The notes below the pieces were generated by a model. That model ran no database searches, was not told where the DNA came from, and worked only from the letters and a program-made list of their open reading frames with translations. DNA of 64,000 nt. Origin: MAG-120802 sp049430265 (GTDB lineage: Bacteria > Actinomycetota > Actinomycetes > Nanopelagicales > Nanopelagicaceae). The translations under genes and the position numbers were made by a program. The first letter of the stretch is position 1. The number at the start of each line of letters is the position of its first letter. Where the stretch lies: contig JBMTBW010000002.1 of NCBI GenBank assembly GCA_049430265.1, positions 1-64,000 of the forward strand, written 5' to 3'. Of this stretch, positions 52,920 through 61,766 are shown piece after piece.

Positions 52920-54707
52920 ATGAGCGAATACTTCATTCCGGCCCTAGAGCCAAAAGCAACCCAAGGAAACTTAACGAACTTAGTAGCTGAGAGAGCCTGG
53001 TTTGAACCAGAGCGAATCTTGGTCTCACGGCCACTCGGCGATGGTTGGCAACCTGTAAGCGCTCGTGAATTTGAAGCGGAGATTCGCGCAACAGCTAAAG
53101 GACTTATTGCATCTGGAATCGGATTAGGCGATCGCGTAGCAATTATGGCTCGCACTCGTTATGAATGGACCGTTCTAGATTTTGCTATCTGGTTTGCTGG
53201 CGCAGTAACTGTTCCAATTTATGAAACTTCATCTCCTGAGCAAGTTGATTGGATTCTCTCGGACTCAGCCTCGGTTGCAATCATCGTTGAAACCCCACAA
53301 CTTCGCGAAACTGTAACCCCCGTTCTAAATAGCAATGTCAAGAATTGTTGGGTCATGACTGAGAATGTTCTAGCGCAACTTGCATACCTTGGCCGTGATA
53401 TCTCCGATCAAGAAATTGATAATCGCAGAAATGCGCTAACTCCAGATTCTCTTGCAACACTTATCTATACCTCTGGAACAACTGGAAAGCCAAAGGGCGT
53501 AACACTTACCCATGGAAACTTTTTATCAGAGTGTGGAAATGTAGTTATGGGCGCTGCTGACTTATTTATGAAAGCTGGGGGTTCAACTCTGCTGTTTCTT
53601 CCCGTTGCCCACGTATTTGGTCGCATGGTGCAAATTGGCGCAATTCGTGCAGGTCTACATCTTGCTCACTGCCCAGATCCTGTTGGCAGACTTCCGATTG
53701 ACCTTGCATCATTTAAACCAACTTTCGTTCTTGCTGTGCCAAGAATTTTTGAAAAGGTTTACAACGGAGCTGAGGCAAAAGCTGACGCAGCAGGAAAGGG
53801 TGCAATCTTTCGCAAGGCTGCAGCTATCGCTGTGGAATACAGCAAATCACTCGATAATGGCGGCCCGTCTCTGACTCTGAAGTTAAAGCATGGCCTCTTT
53901 GATAAATTGGTTTATTCCAAGATTAGACATGGTCTTGGCGGAAGAGTTGAGGCAGCGATATCAGGTGGCGCTCCACTCGGTGAGCGTTTAGGCCACTTCT
54001 ATCGCGGCGCTGGAGTTAGAGTCCTTGAGGGTTATGGCTTAACTGAAACCACCGCTGGCGCAACTCTTAATTTATCTACTGCTCATAAGGTTGGTTCAGT
54101 TGGAAAACCCATCCCAGGAACCACAATCAAGATTGCCGAAGATGGCGAGGTCTTAATAAAGGGCCCAATTGTTATGCGCGGGTATTGGCAGAATGATGCG
54201 GCTAACAAAGAAGTTTTCACCGATGATGGATATTTCCGCTCCGGTGATTTAGGAAAACTAGATGAAGAGGGCTTCCTCTATATCGTGGGTCGAAAGAAAG
54301 AACTCATTGTTACATCAGGTGGAAAGAATGTTGCCCCTGCAGTTCTTGAAGATCGCTTACGCGCCCATCCACTAGTTAGCCAATGCATAGTAGTTGGCGA
54401 TAACCAGCCATATATCGCTGCACTAGTAACTATCGACCCTGATGCACTCAAGGGTTGGATCACTGCAAACAAGAAGGATGGTGCAACTCTCGCGGAGCTC
54501 ACCAATGATCCTGATCTAATTGCAGTCATTCAAACTGCAGTTGATGAAGCTAACAAGGCAGTAAGCCGTGCTGAGTCAATTCGTAAGTTCACAATCTTGC
54601 CGGTTGATTTCACCATCGCCGGAGGTCATTTGACTGCCAAGTTGTCAGTTAAGCGTCACGTAGTCCATAAAGAGTTCGCGGCCGAGATCGCCGAACTCTT
54701 TGGCTAA
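52920..54707 (+). CDS. Long-chain acyl-CoA synthetase (FadD15-like)
   Basis: An AMP-forming ligase activating fatty acids. The P-loop YTSGTTGKPKGVTLTH is near 184-199, the adenylation motif EGYGLTETTAG near 366-376 and YFRSGDLGKLDEEGFLYIVGRKKELIVTSGGKNVAP near 440-475. The frame extends to 52824, inside the divergent SRPBCC gene, so I chose ATG 52920 (595 residues), which has TAATTT 13 to 8 bases before it and no Shine-Dalgarno. It overlaps the kinase gene by eight bases. Confidence 0.92.
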   Translation: MSEYFIPALEPKATQGNLTNLVAERAWFEPERILVSRPLGDGWQPVSAREFEAEIRATAKGLIASGIGLGDRVAIMARTRYEWTVLDFAIWFAGAVTVPIYETSSPEQVDWILSDSASVAIIVETPQLRETVTPVLNSNVKNCWVMTENVLAQLAYLGRDISDQEIDNRRNALTPDSLATLIYTSGTTGKPKGVTLTHGNFLSECGNVVMGAADLFMKAGGSTLLFLPVAHVFGRMVQIGAIRAGLHLAHCPDPVGRLPIDLASFKPTFVLAVPRIFEKVYNGAEAKADAAGKGAIFRKAAAIAVEYSKSLDNGGPSLTLKLKHGLFDKLVYSKIRHGLGGRVEAAISGGAPLGERLGHFYRGAGVRVLEGYGLTETTAGATLNLSTAHKVGSVGKPIPGTTIKIAEDGEVLIKGPIVMRGYWQNDAANKEVFTDDGYFRSGDLGKLDEEGFLYIVGRKKELIVTSGGKNVAPAVLEDRLRAHPLVSQCIVVGDNQPYIAALVTIDPDALKGWITANKKDGATLAELTNDPDLIAVIQTAVDEANKAVSRAESIRKFTILPVDFTIAGGHLTAKLSVKRHVVHKEFAAEIAELFG

Positions 54708-55305
54708 ATCTAAACCAGAGAAGCAAAAGAGCACTCTTCGCCTAGATTTGGCTCGCCGTCTCCATGAGACTTTGGCCCAAGATCTAGCTGTAATTGGGTA
54801 TCAGCTCGATGAAGTAATTGGTGATGCAAATTTAGGCAAGACACATCGAATAGCGCTGCGCAAGATTCGTTTTTCGATAAGCCAAACTACCAAGTCTTTT
54901 CGCGATCAGATCTACCAATTAAAGCTCACCTCAAGGCAACAACTATCCAATCAAGTAAAAGAGATTTTAGGTGAGATCAAGCTAGCGGCCGACTTTACCT
55001 ATCCAGAATTTGATCAGCTCGTTGAAGAGGGCTTAAGTCAGGTAATTTTGGAGCTTGCAAGAAATACATCTCGCCACTCTAAAGCAACTTGCTTCTATCT
55101 CAATTTTAAGGAGGATGAAGAGAGCATCGAGTTTGAAATTGGTGATGATGGAATTGGCGGGGTTAAACCTAAAGATTTTCGATTTGGTTTAGCAAGTATT
55201 GATGAACTACTAATCCAAATCTCATCTTCCTACTCCAGTGCATCTACAGCAGATGGCAGTAGCTTTAAATTCCAGATTAGGAAATCTGGGAGCAATAATG
55301 CTTAA
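54700..55305 (+). CDS. Soluble histidine kinase of the NarX/LiaS family, lacking a sensor domain
   Basis: A 201-residue kinase with only a HisKA_3 dimerisation helix (RLHETLAQDLAVIG near 20-33, phospho-acceptor His22) and an ATPase domain (ELARNTSRHSKAT near 118-130, IGDDGIGGV near 147-155). No membrane helix or sensor domain is present. The TTG start (54700) overlaps the acyl-CoA ligase end, and the end overlaps the response regulator gene by eight bases. Input must come from a partner protein or a cytoplasmic signal. Confidence 0.85.
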   Translation: MAKSKPEKQKSTLRLDLARRLHETLAQDLAVIGYQLDEVIGDANLGKTHRIALRKIRFSISQTTKSFRDQIYQLKLTSRQQLSNQVKEILGEIKLAADFTYPEFDQLVEEGLSQVILELARNTSRHSKATCFYLNFKEDEESIEFEIGDDGIGGVKPKDFRFGLASIDELLIQISSSYSSASTADGSSFKFQIRKSGSNNA

Positions 55306-55912
55306 GGTATTGGTAATCGATGATCACACTATGGTTAGAGAAGGCCTGCGCCGTTTAATTTCCCGCGACGAAGAAATCTGTGTAATTGGCGAAGCAGGAT
55401 CTAAGAGAGAAGCATTTGCTCAGATATCGCATCTAAACCCTGATGTAATTGTTGTTGATTTAAATCTGCCTGACGGAAATGGCCTTGAAGTGGTGGCTTG
55501 GGCCAGATCTCTCTCGCAGCGTATTGGAATAGTGGTTTTAACAATGTCTAATATGCCGGAGCATGTTTTAGCATCAATGCAATCAGGGGCGAGCTCTCAT
55601 GTTGATAAAGCATCGCCAAGCAGTGAGCTACTGAGTGCTATAAAGGCAAGTTCAGTTAAGCCTTTAAGTTTTACTGCTAGAAAGTTGACTCAAGCAATCG
55701 ATGCTAAAAATCGAGAAGTAGGACTTACTCCGAGAGAATTAGAGATCCTTGAAAAGCTTCCAACCGGTGATACTGTCCTTGAAATAGCAGCTCAATTATT
55801 TGTAACCGAGTCAACAATAAAGACTCACCTGGCATCAATTTATAAGAAGTTTGGCGCAAAAAATCGCGTTCAATGTATAAACACAGCCAGGAAAACTGGG
55901 CTACTTCCCTGA
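55298..55912 (+). CDS. NarL/LuxR-type response regulator
   Basis: A 204-residue regulator with a receiver (Asp8-Asp9 pair, phospho-acceptor Asp54 in VVDLNLPDG, Lys104 in HVDKASP) and a LuxR-type helix-turn-helix (LTPRELEILEKL near 142-153, ESTIKTHLASIYKKFGAKNR near 171-190). Start ATG 55298 lies within the kinase gene end; an upstream ATG at 55238 is too far inside the kinase. It is the partner of the preceding kinase. Target genes are unknown. Its end overlaps the convergent pimB gene by 12 bases. Confidence 0.9.
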   Translation: MLKVLVIDDHTMVREGLRRLISRDEEICVIGEAGSKREAFAQISHLNPDVIVVDLNLPDGNGLEVVAWARSLSQRIGIVVLTMSNMPEHVLASMQSGASSHVDKASPSSELLSAIKASSVKPLSFTARKLTQAIDAKNREVGLTPRELEILEKLPTGDTVLEIAAQLFVTESTIKTHLASIYKKFGAKNRVQCINTARKTGLLP

Positions 55913-57052
55913 TATTTCCAATAGTTCATTAAAAGCACTTGACCAAATATCCCAACTCCAATTGCTCTCAACCCAGAGTCTTCCCGCCTCGCCCATCTCT
56001 TTTGCTACTTTCGGATTATCGATTAAAGAAAGCACTCGATTAGCAATCTGATCGATATCCATTCCATCTACAACATATCCAGTTCTGCCATCAAGTAGTG
56101 CATCAGGGGCTCCCCCAGAGCTTCCAGCAATAACTGGAAGAGCGCAGGCACTTGCCTCTAGATAAACAATTCCAAGACCTTCTACCTCAAGACCCATCAG
56201 GCGAGATCTTGATGGCATTACAAATAAATCTGCCGCGTTTAGATACTTTGGAAGATCTGCATAGGCGATACTTCCAAGAAAAATCACTGAGCCTTCTATG
56301 CCATATTTTGCAACTAACGAATCAAGCTTTGCTTTTCGAGGACCTTGGCCAATAAATAGCAATTTAGCATCGGGCCGCTTAGCCAGAATCTTAGGCATTG
56401 CAGTGATTAACTTATCTTGACCTTTTCTATGGACTAACCTTCCAACCGATAAAATTAAGGGCTCAGAACCAATCTTTAATGCAGCTCTGACCACATCAAC
56501 TTTGGATGGATCTCGCTCTGGCCTAAAGTGATTTATATCGATTCCAGGAGCGATTTTTACTAACTTAGCCTTATCTTTAAAGTGCTTTCCAATGACTGAT
56601 CCGGTGTAATCGCCTAGAAAAGTTAGAACATCAACACTTCTAGAAATCTCCTTCATTGCAAAGTTAAAGGGAAAAACCTTTGACCACCAGACCTCGTGGC
56701 CATGGCTTAGGGCAACAATTTTCTTGACATTACCTACTCTTAAAAACCTTGCAGAGATTGCAAGTGGAGCTGCAGCTCCAAACCAAATCTTCTCAACTTT
56801 GCCCTGCGTTATTACTTTTCTAACTGCTCTTATGACCCGAGGGGTAGGCAGCAATATCTTGGATGAGTCGCGAATTACTCTAACGCCAAAGTTTTCTAGC
56901 CATTTCTGATCAAAGTTCTCACTACCAATTTGCTTTGAGGTATAGACAATAACTTCACCTTTTGGCATTCTTTCAAGAAGGCCAATAATGAAAGTTTCAA
57001 TTCCTCCTGCGCGCGGGCCAAAATCATTAGTCAAAAGCAATATTGAAGGCAT
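55901..57052 (-). CDS. pimB: GT4 mannosyltransferase of the PimB' type
   Basis: A 383-residue GT-B glycosyltransferase. It has LTNDFGPRAGGIETF near 6-20, WFGAAAPLAI near 88-97, LSHGHEVWW near 119-127, SVGRLVHRKGQDKLI near 209-223 and the C-terminal EVEGLGIVYLEASACALPVIAG near 294-315. These match mycobacterial PimB' (Rv2188c), which adds the second mannose to phosphatidylinositol. Ino1 is present in this window, which fits. TAGAAT lies 12 to 7 bases before the ATG. Another sugar acceptor cannot be excluded. Confidence 0.8.
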   Translation of the reverse strand: MPSILLLTNDFGPRAGGIETFIIGLLERMPKGEVIVYTSKQIGSENFDQKWLENFGVRVIRDSSKILLPTPRVIRAVRKVITQGKVEKIWFGAAAPLAISARFLRVGNVKKIVALSHGHEVWWSKVFPFNFAMKEISRSVDVLTFLGDYTGSVIGKHFKDKAKLVKIAPGIDINHFRPERDPSKVDVVRAALKIGSEPLILSVGRLVHRKGQDKLITAMPKILAKRPDAKLLFIGQGPRKAKLDSLVAKYGIEGSVIFLGSIAYADLPKYLNAADLFVMPSRSRLMGLEVEGLGIVYLEASACALPVIAGSSGGAPDALLDGRTGYVVDGMDIDQIANRVLSLIDNPKVAKEMGEAGRLWVESNWSWDIWSSAFNELLEISGK

Positions 57053-57074
57053 TATTAAATTCTACTGATCAACT

Positions 57075-58091
57075 CTAGAGTCGACGCGCTCCTACATACT
57101 TTTTCCGACCAAAGTAGTTTCCAAACTCTGCAATCTGCACTTTAGCTCCAGGTCTTGGCGCATGAACCATCTTGTTCTTGCCAATATAGATTCCAACGTG
57201 AGATATCGGAGTGCCGAAGAAGACTAGGTCGCCTGCTTGGAGATTATTTCTCGATATCGATCTTCCATAGCCAAATTGCGCCCGGGATGAGTGTGGCAAT
57301 TTAACCCCAGATTGTTGGAAGGAGCGCATGGTCAGCCCTGAGCAATCCCAACGAATTGGTCCTGCTGCTCCCCAGACATAGCTATCGCCAATTTGTTTAA
57401 CTGCATATCGAAGGGCAATTCCAGCTCTTCCCGATACTGCATTAGCAAGCTTTGCTTGCTCTATCGAGTATCTCTGTCGTTCATCGGCATCCATGGCCTG
57501 AAGCTTTAGAATTTTATCTCTATCTGCTTTCTCCAATTTTGATAGTAACTTTTCAGCTTGAGCAAGCTTTGTTTTAACTTGAGCAGCCTGCGCGCGATAG
57601 CGCGCCTCTGCGGCTTGAACCAATCTAACTTTGTCGCTGACTGTTAGCGATGTGGCATCGAGGCGCTGTTTCGCAGTGGCATACTTTCGAAGCTCTAGCG
57701 ATTGTTTTCTAGTTACATCCTCTAGCGAGCCAGCAGCTGAGAGATAAAGGGATGGATCCGAGGAGAAGAGCAGCTCTAAACCTTCACCGAGTCCCGTTGA
57801 TTTATATCGAGCAACTGCAATTGCTGAAAGCGATTTCTCAATTGAATCAACGCTAGCTTTTTGAAGATCTGCCTCTTGGCGCACCGACTCCAATTGGGAT
57901 TTAAGTCTGGCTAATTGAATCTTGGCAGCTTGGGCATTCTCTCCGGCTTCAGCGGCATCTTCTTGAAGGCGTTCAACCTCTGCCCTAACTGCAACTAAGT
58001 CAGCGCTTGGGGCAGCGCTAGATGTTGGAAGAAGGGTGATGGCTAGAACTAGAGCCAAGAAAGGCGTTAGCCACCGAAGAGCCAATTTCAT
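57075..58091 (-). CDS. NlpC/P60 peptidoglycan endopeptidase with coiled-coil domain
   Basis: A secreted 338-residue cell-wall hydrolase. It has a signal peptide (about 1-27, ending SSAAPS), a long coiled coil (about 30-215) and an NlpC/P60 domain (about 222-338) with Cys250 in RWDCSGLT, His298 in SHVGIY and His310 in MVHAPRPG. The coiled coil probably inhibits or places the enzyme, as in RipA/RipC-type proteins; Rv2190c occupies the same place in Mycobacterium. TAGCCT lies 12 to 7 bases before the ATG. It is likely needed for cell separation. Confidence 0.92.
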   Translation of the reverse strand: MKLALRWLTPFLALVLAITLLPTSSAAPSADLVAVRAEVERLQEDAAEAGENAQAAKIQLARLKSQLESVRQEADLQKASVDSIEKSLSAIAVARYKSTGLGEGLELLFSSDPSLYLSAAGSLEDVTRKQSLELRKYATAKQRLDATSLTVSDKVRLVQAAEARYRAQAAQVKTKLAQAEKLLSKLEKADRDKILKLQAMDADERQRYSIEQAKLANAVSGRAGIALRYAVKQIGDSYVWGAAGPIRWDCSGLTMRSFQQSGVKLPHSSRAQFGYGRSISRNNLQAGDLVFFGTPISHVGIYIGKNKMVHAPRPGAKVQIAEFGNYFGRKKYVGARRL

Positions 58092-58123
58092 CGCGTTAGG
58101 CTAACTGCGAAAGTAAGGCGAGC

Positions 58124-58390
58124 TCAACCTGAAAGGGCTTGATTTGCCTGTGAATTATCACTTTCTCTCTCATTTTGAGCGTAGCGAAGAGGAGGAATCA
58201 TTCCCCGCGAGGAGAGAAGATCAATTACTCGCGCCTCCTCAAGGCCAAGCTCTGATGGCTCATGGCTCTGATTACTAGGGGCCGAGATTAGGACGGAAAC
58301 TACGCAATCTTTACATGCGATATCTCGCATGATGCAACTATCGCAATCAATAATCATGAAGACAACAATAGAGAGCGGCACTGACATCAT
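58124..58390 (-). CDS. Small cysteine-rich conserved actinobacterial protein
   Basis: An 88-residue protein with CDSCIMRDIACKDC (CX2CX6CX2C), a probable zinc or Fe-S site, followed by ELGLEEARVIDLLSSRGMIPPLRYA. A short protein of this form lies near the NlpC/P60 gene in other Actinobacteria, from memory. The function is unknown. Several starts are possible: GTG 58393, ATG 58390, 58387 and 58357; I chose 58390, which has TACCGC 13 to 8 bases before it. It is divergent from the reductase gene. Confidence 0.6.
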   Translation of the reverse strand: MMSVPLSIVVFMIIDCDSCIMRDIACKDCVVSVLISAPSNQSHEPSELGLEEARVIDLLSSRGMIPPLRYAQNERESDNSQANQALSG

Positions 58391-58414
58391 CACTTGGGCG
58401 GTAGCGTGCTACTT

Positions 58415-58936
58415 ATGAAGCAAGGACCAGAGGTCAAAACGATGGCCAATATTCTCTTGGCAAGAAATCTGGCCACCAGCCTTGGGGGTAGCTCAAGGGA
58501 GTTAAGCCCAGAAAGTGATCGAATTAGATTCCACCAGATTCGCACACTAGCCAAGGCGATATTAATTGGCGGCCAGAGTTATAGAAATGAGCCCTACTCA
58601 AAATTGAGCCTCCCGCTCTATATCTCATCTCGCACGCTGAGCGAAGGAGCCGTTGGTAATAAATTCATCTTTAATCAAGATCCAGCCTGGCTAATTAATC
58701 GCGCTTTATTAGAGCAGGGCAGCCCAGTGTTGATAGAGGGCGGGGTTAATTTCATCTCGAGTTTAATTGCCGAGAGCCTAATTGATCTTCTCTATATCAC
58801 CAGAGTTAATCAAGATGGTGATGGCCACTTCTTTAATGAGAGCCAATTACTAGAGAATTACCAGAGGAAATCCATTGAGGTCATAGATGGTGCTAGCTTT
58901 GAAATCTGGGGAGTTAAGTTAAAAAGCAGCGATTAA
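58415..58936 (+). CDS. RibD C-terminal-domain/dihydrofolate reductase-like protein
   Basis: A 173-residue protein with the RibD_C fold: MANILLARNLATSLGG near 10-25, KAILIGGQSYR near 49-59 and GSPVLIEGGVNFISSLI near 108-124 (the GG cofactor loop). Such proteins reduce pteridines or pyrimidine intermediates with NADPH. The frame is open from TTG 58394, but ATG 58415 has TAGCGT 13 to 8 bases before it and no Shine-Dalgarno. Its end overlaps the EamA gene by 18 bases. The substrate is not known. Confidence 0.7.
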   Translation: MKQGPEVKTMANILLARNLATSLGGSSRELSPESDRIRFHQIRTLAKAILIGGQSYRNEPYSKLSLPLYISSRTLSEGAVGNKFIFNQDPAWLINRALLEQGSPVLIEGGVNFISSLIAESLIDLLYITRVNQDGDGHFFNESQLLENYQRKSIEVIDGASFEIWGVKLKSSD

Positions 58937-59758
58937 AAGTACTCCGCCTAGCGCAAAAGCAATTCCTAAGTATTGAACTTTAGCTAATCTCTCATGAAGA
59001 AATTTATATGCTAAAAGAATTGTCACTATCGGAAATAGCGAACCTAAAACCATAGCGATAGAAACTAATCCTTTAGTAGTTGCAACCCCAAGGAGAAAGT
59101 TAGCTAGAAAATCTGCAATACCAATAAATATCAATAGTGGAAATTCTTTTCTTGGAATTCCGCCAAGGCTACGATATCTAATCGCTAGCAGAATGCAGAT
59201 CGATACTGAAGCAACTCGCATCGAGGTCATGGTGTGAAGGGAATCAGTCTCAGAGCCAATTGCAATAAATGTTAAGGCAGTTCCAAAACCAATTGCAGCT
59301 AGCACTGCTAACAAGAGAGGCTTAACTGGAAGACCATTTCTTATCTCAGGCCCGCTTGCCATAAATGCTCCAGCGATAGCAATTGATATCCCTATCAACT
59401 CAAGAGAGGTAGGTCGCTCACCTCTTGCCAGCGCAAAAAACAATGGAATTAGAACTGAGAGCGAACTAATTGGTGAAACAACTCCCATACGTCCGGTAGC
59501 AAGACCGGTATAAAAAGCGATAAGGCCGATGAACCCAGCGATGCCAGCAATAACTCCTGGGATGAAATAGCCACTCATTGAAAGATTTGGCCTAATGAAA
59601 TCTGCAAAAAAGAGAATTGTTAAAAGGCCAAAGATAAGTCCGAATAGCTGCGAGATCGCTGTGACGGCGATTGCTTTAAAGCGCTTAGAGAGGTTTCCAG
59701 CTAAGTAATCCGCAGTTCCCCAGAGCAGACTGGAAGCTAGCGCAAGTAATGAGCCCAT
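58919..59758 (-). CDS. EamA/DMT superfamily transporter, second copy
   Basis: A 279-residue permease with ten helices in two repeats. LALASSLLWGTADYLAGNLS near 4-23 and LGSLFPIVTILLAYKFLHERL near 238-258 are the repeat hallmarks. It differs from the copy at 40231 in the loops and in having no clear basic N-terminus. Cargo is unknown. TAACCT lies 12 to 7 bases before the ATG, and the DUF3000 gene is divergent. Confidence 0.85.
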   Translation of the reverse strand: MGSLLALASSLLWGTADYLAGNLSKRFKAIAVTAISQLFGLIFGLLTILFFADFIRPNLSMSGYFIPGVIAGIAGFIGLIAFYTGLATGRMGVVSPISSLSVLIPLFFALARGERPTSLELIGISIAIAGAFMASGPEIRNGLPVKPLLLAVLAAIGFGTALTFIAIGSETDSLHTMTSMRVASVSICILLAIRYRSLGGIPRKEFPLLIFIGIADFLANFLLGVATTKGLVSIAMVLGSLFPIVTILLAYKFLHERLAKVQYLGIAFALGGVLLIAAF

Positions 59759-59831
59759 TAATCAAGGTTATCGCCTCATCGGCCCTCGCGCCTCCCGCTG
59801 ACTCATTTAACTCTTGCCTACCCTTATCCTT

Positions 59832-60398
59832 ATGAAAGCAGCGAATGGCAACTTCGATACTTTTATCGAAGATATAAAAGCCATTAAGGCGCGTCCTGAA
59901 ATCTCCATCTCTGAAATACCTGCGCCGCAAAAACTTGCCCCCTATGCCTTTGCTATTACCGCCGATCTAGCACTTGACCTTGAAAGCGAAGATGACATCG
60001 CAACTGGCAGATTCGTTCTCCTTCATGATCCTGATGGACAAGAATCTTGGGACGGAACTTTTCGCTGCGTAACTTTTGTTCGCTCAGCCCTTGATATTGA
60101 AATTCAATCAGATCCCATGTTGCCTGATGTTGGCTGGTCTTGGTTTATTGACGCGCTAAAAAACAGCGGTGCAAGTTACAGCCAGCCCAGCGGAACCGTT
60201 ACTCGAGTGGCGAGCGCATCATTTGGAGAACTTTCATCACATGACGAATCATCCGAGATAGAGATTCGAGCCTCATGGACTGCAGATAATTCTGAAGAGT
60301 TAATGCGCCATGTCCATGCTTGGCTAGAACTAATGGCAAGCGCAGCCGGTCTTGCCCCTCTTCCTGAGGGAGTGGCCTCACTTCCGCAAAAGCGTTAA
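59832..60398 (+). CDS. DUF3000 family protein
   Basis: A 188-residue protein with the conserved RFVLLHDPDGQESWDGTFRCVTFVRSALD near 58-86 and DVGWSWFIDAL near 96-106. These match the DUF3000 family of Actinobacteria, commonly next to an HRDC RNase D gene as here. The function is unknown. I chose ATG 59832 over TTG 59814 because TACCCT lies 13 to 8 bases before it. The RNase D gene starts six bases after its stop. Confidence 0.88.
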   Translation: MKAANGNFDTFIEDIKAIKARPEISISEIPAPQKLAPYAFAITADLALDLESEDDIATGRFVLLHDPDGQESWDGTFRCVTFVRSALDIEIQSDPMLPDVGWSWFIDALKNSGASYSQPSGTVTRVASASFGELSSHDESSEIEIRASWTADNSEELMRHVHAWLELMASAAGLAPLPEGVASLPQKR

Positions 60399-60404
60399 TT
60401 AACT

Positions 60405-61712
60405 GTGAGTGAGCAAGAGACAAATCTTCGCGCCCTAAAGGTTCCAGAACAGGGAACTCCAGAACTAATTACAACGAAGGATCACTTGGCTGCAGCAATT
60501 GACCAACTCAAATCTGGTCACGGCCCCATTGCTATTGATGCCGAGCGCGCCTCAGGATTTCGCTATAGCTCAAGGGCCTATCTAATACAGATATATCGAA
60601 GAGGCGGGGGCCTACATCTAATTGATCCAATCCAATTTGTCCAAAGTCCTCTGATTAGCCAATTAAATGAAGTTATTAGAGGCGAGGAAACAATCATCCA
60701 TGCCAGCACTCAAGATCTGCCTTGTCTTCGTGATTGGGGCATAGATCCGAAAGAGCTATTTGATACTGAATTAGGAGCAAGAATTGCAGGTTGTCCAAGA
60801 GTTGGCCTCGGTCATTTAGTTGAAAGTCTATTGCAGATCTCACTTGCTAAAGAGCACTCAGCTGTTGATTGGTCCATCCGCCCACTAGAGCAAGAGTGGC
60901 TTGATTATGCAGCACTTGATGTCGCCCTACTTATTGACCTGAGAGATAAAGTAGCAGAACTTCTTGAGGCACAAGGAAAAATAGAATGGGCAATGCAAGA
61001 CTTTGCGGCAATATTAAAGAGTCCTCCCCCTCAAAAACGAAAAGAACCTTGGAGAAGAACTTCTGGAATGCATGAGATTAAATCGCGATATCAACTAGCA
61101 ATCATTAGGCAGCTCTGGCAGAGAAGAGATGAGATTGCAGCCTCAATTGACCTAGCTCCAGGACGGCTCTTATCAGATGCGGTAATAATAGCTTTGGCTA
61201 AATCCAATGTGAAAAGTAAAGAAGAAATGATGAAACTTAGCGAAGCTAAGGCACGAATTAGAAATGAAACCCAAAAGAGTTACATTGAAACTTGGTTAGA
61301 GACATTTCTTGCAGCCCAGTCATTGACTCAAGAGCAGTGGCCAGAACTTCGAAGCAGAAGTGATTCCCTTCCGCCAGTAAAGATTTGGAAGGCAAAGTTT
61401 CCTATCGCCTATGCTCACATAAGCCATGCCAAAGCTAAGTTAAATGAAATTGCTCTAGAACTTAATCTCCCCCTAGAAAACCTCATGGGACCTGAGTTGG
61501 TAAGAAAAATCTGCTTTGATCAAGCAAGTGAACAAATCCATAAAATGAGTGAGGCTCTGCTGAAAAGAGTTGAAACGCAGTTAAGGCTTAATGGAGCAAG
61601 AGAGTGGCAGATAGAAAAGTGCGCTAAAGCCATCGCAGAGAGCCTTACCGAAAGTGAGCCGTTAGCCACACCTACGGCTGAGGCTGAATCAGAGAGTGAA
61701 GCCGTAGGGTGA
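60405..61712 (+). CDS. rnd: RNase D-like DEDDy 3'-5' exonuclease with HRDC domain
   Basis: A 435-residue nuclease that likely trims structured RNAs such as tRNA precursors. DEDD residues are visible: DAERASGFRY near 45-54, IIHASTQDLPCLRDWG near 97-112, DTELGARIAG and the DYAALDVALLIDL segment near 167-179. An HRDC domain (about 220-300) follows, then a second helical region. The start is GTG 60405 and no Shine-Dalgarno is visible. It is cotranscribed with DUF3000. Confidence 0.9.
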   Translation: MSEQETNLRALKVPEQGTPELITTKDHLAAAIDQLKSGHGPIAIDAERASGFRYSSRAYLIQIYRRGGGLHLIDPIQFVQSPLISQLNEVIRGEETIIHASTQDLPCLRDWGIDPKELFDTELGARIAGCPRVGLGHLVESLLQISLAKEHSAVDWSIRPLEQEWLDYAALDVALLIDLRDKVAELLEAQGKIEWAMQDFAAILKSPPPQKRKEPWRRTSGMHEIKSRYQLAIIRQLWQRRDEIAASIDLAPGRLLSDAVIIALAKSNVKSKEEMMKLSEAKARIRNETQKSYIETWLETFLAAQSLTQEQWPELRSRSDSLPPVKIWKAKFPIAYAHISHAKAKLNEIALELNLPLENLMGPELVRKICFDQASEQIHKMSEALLKRVETQLRLNGAREWQIEKCAKAIAESLTESEPLATPTAEAESESEAVG

Positions 61713-61717
61713 ATTAC

Positions 61718-61766
61718 GCAACATAAATGTTGCTTAAATACCCCATAGCGAGATAACCTCGTCTCT
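61718..61766 (+). promoter_or_regulatory. Promoter and palindrome of the iron-type ABC transporter
   Basis: GCAACAT-AA-ATGTTGC is a perfect 7-2-7 palindrome at 61718-61733. TTGCTT (61730-61735) and TAACCT (61754-61759) are spaced 18 bases apart and could be -35 and -10; the palindrome overlaps the former. The consensus is not the IdeR/DtxR box that I would expect for iron in Actinobacteria. Confidence 0.55.
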
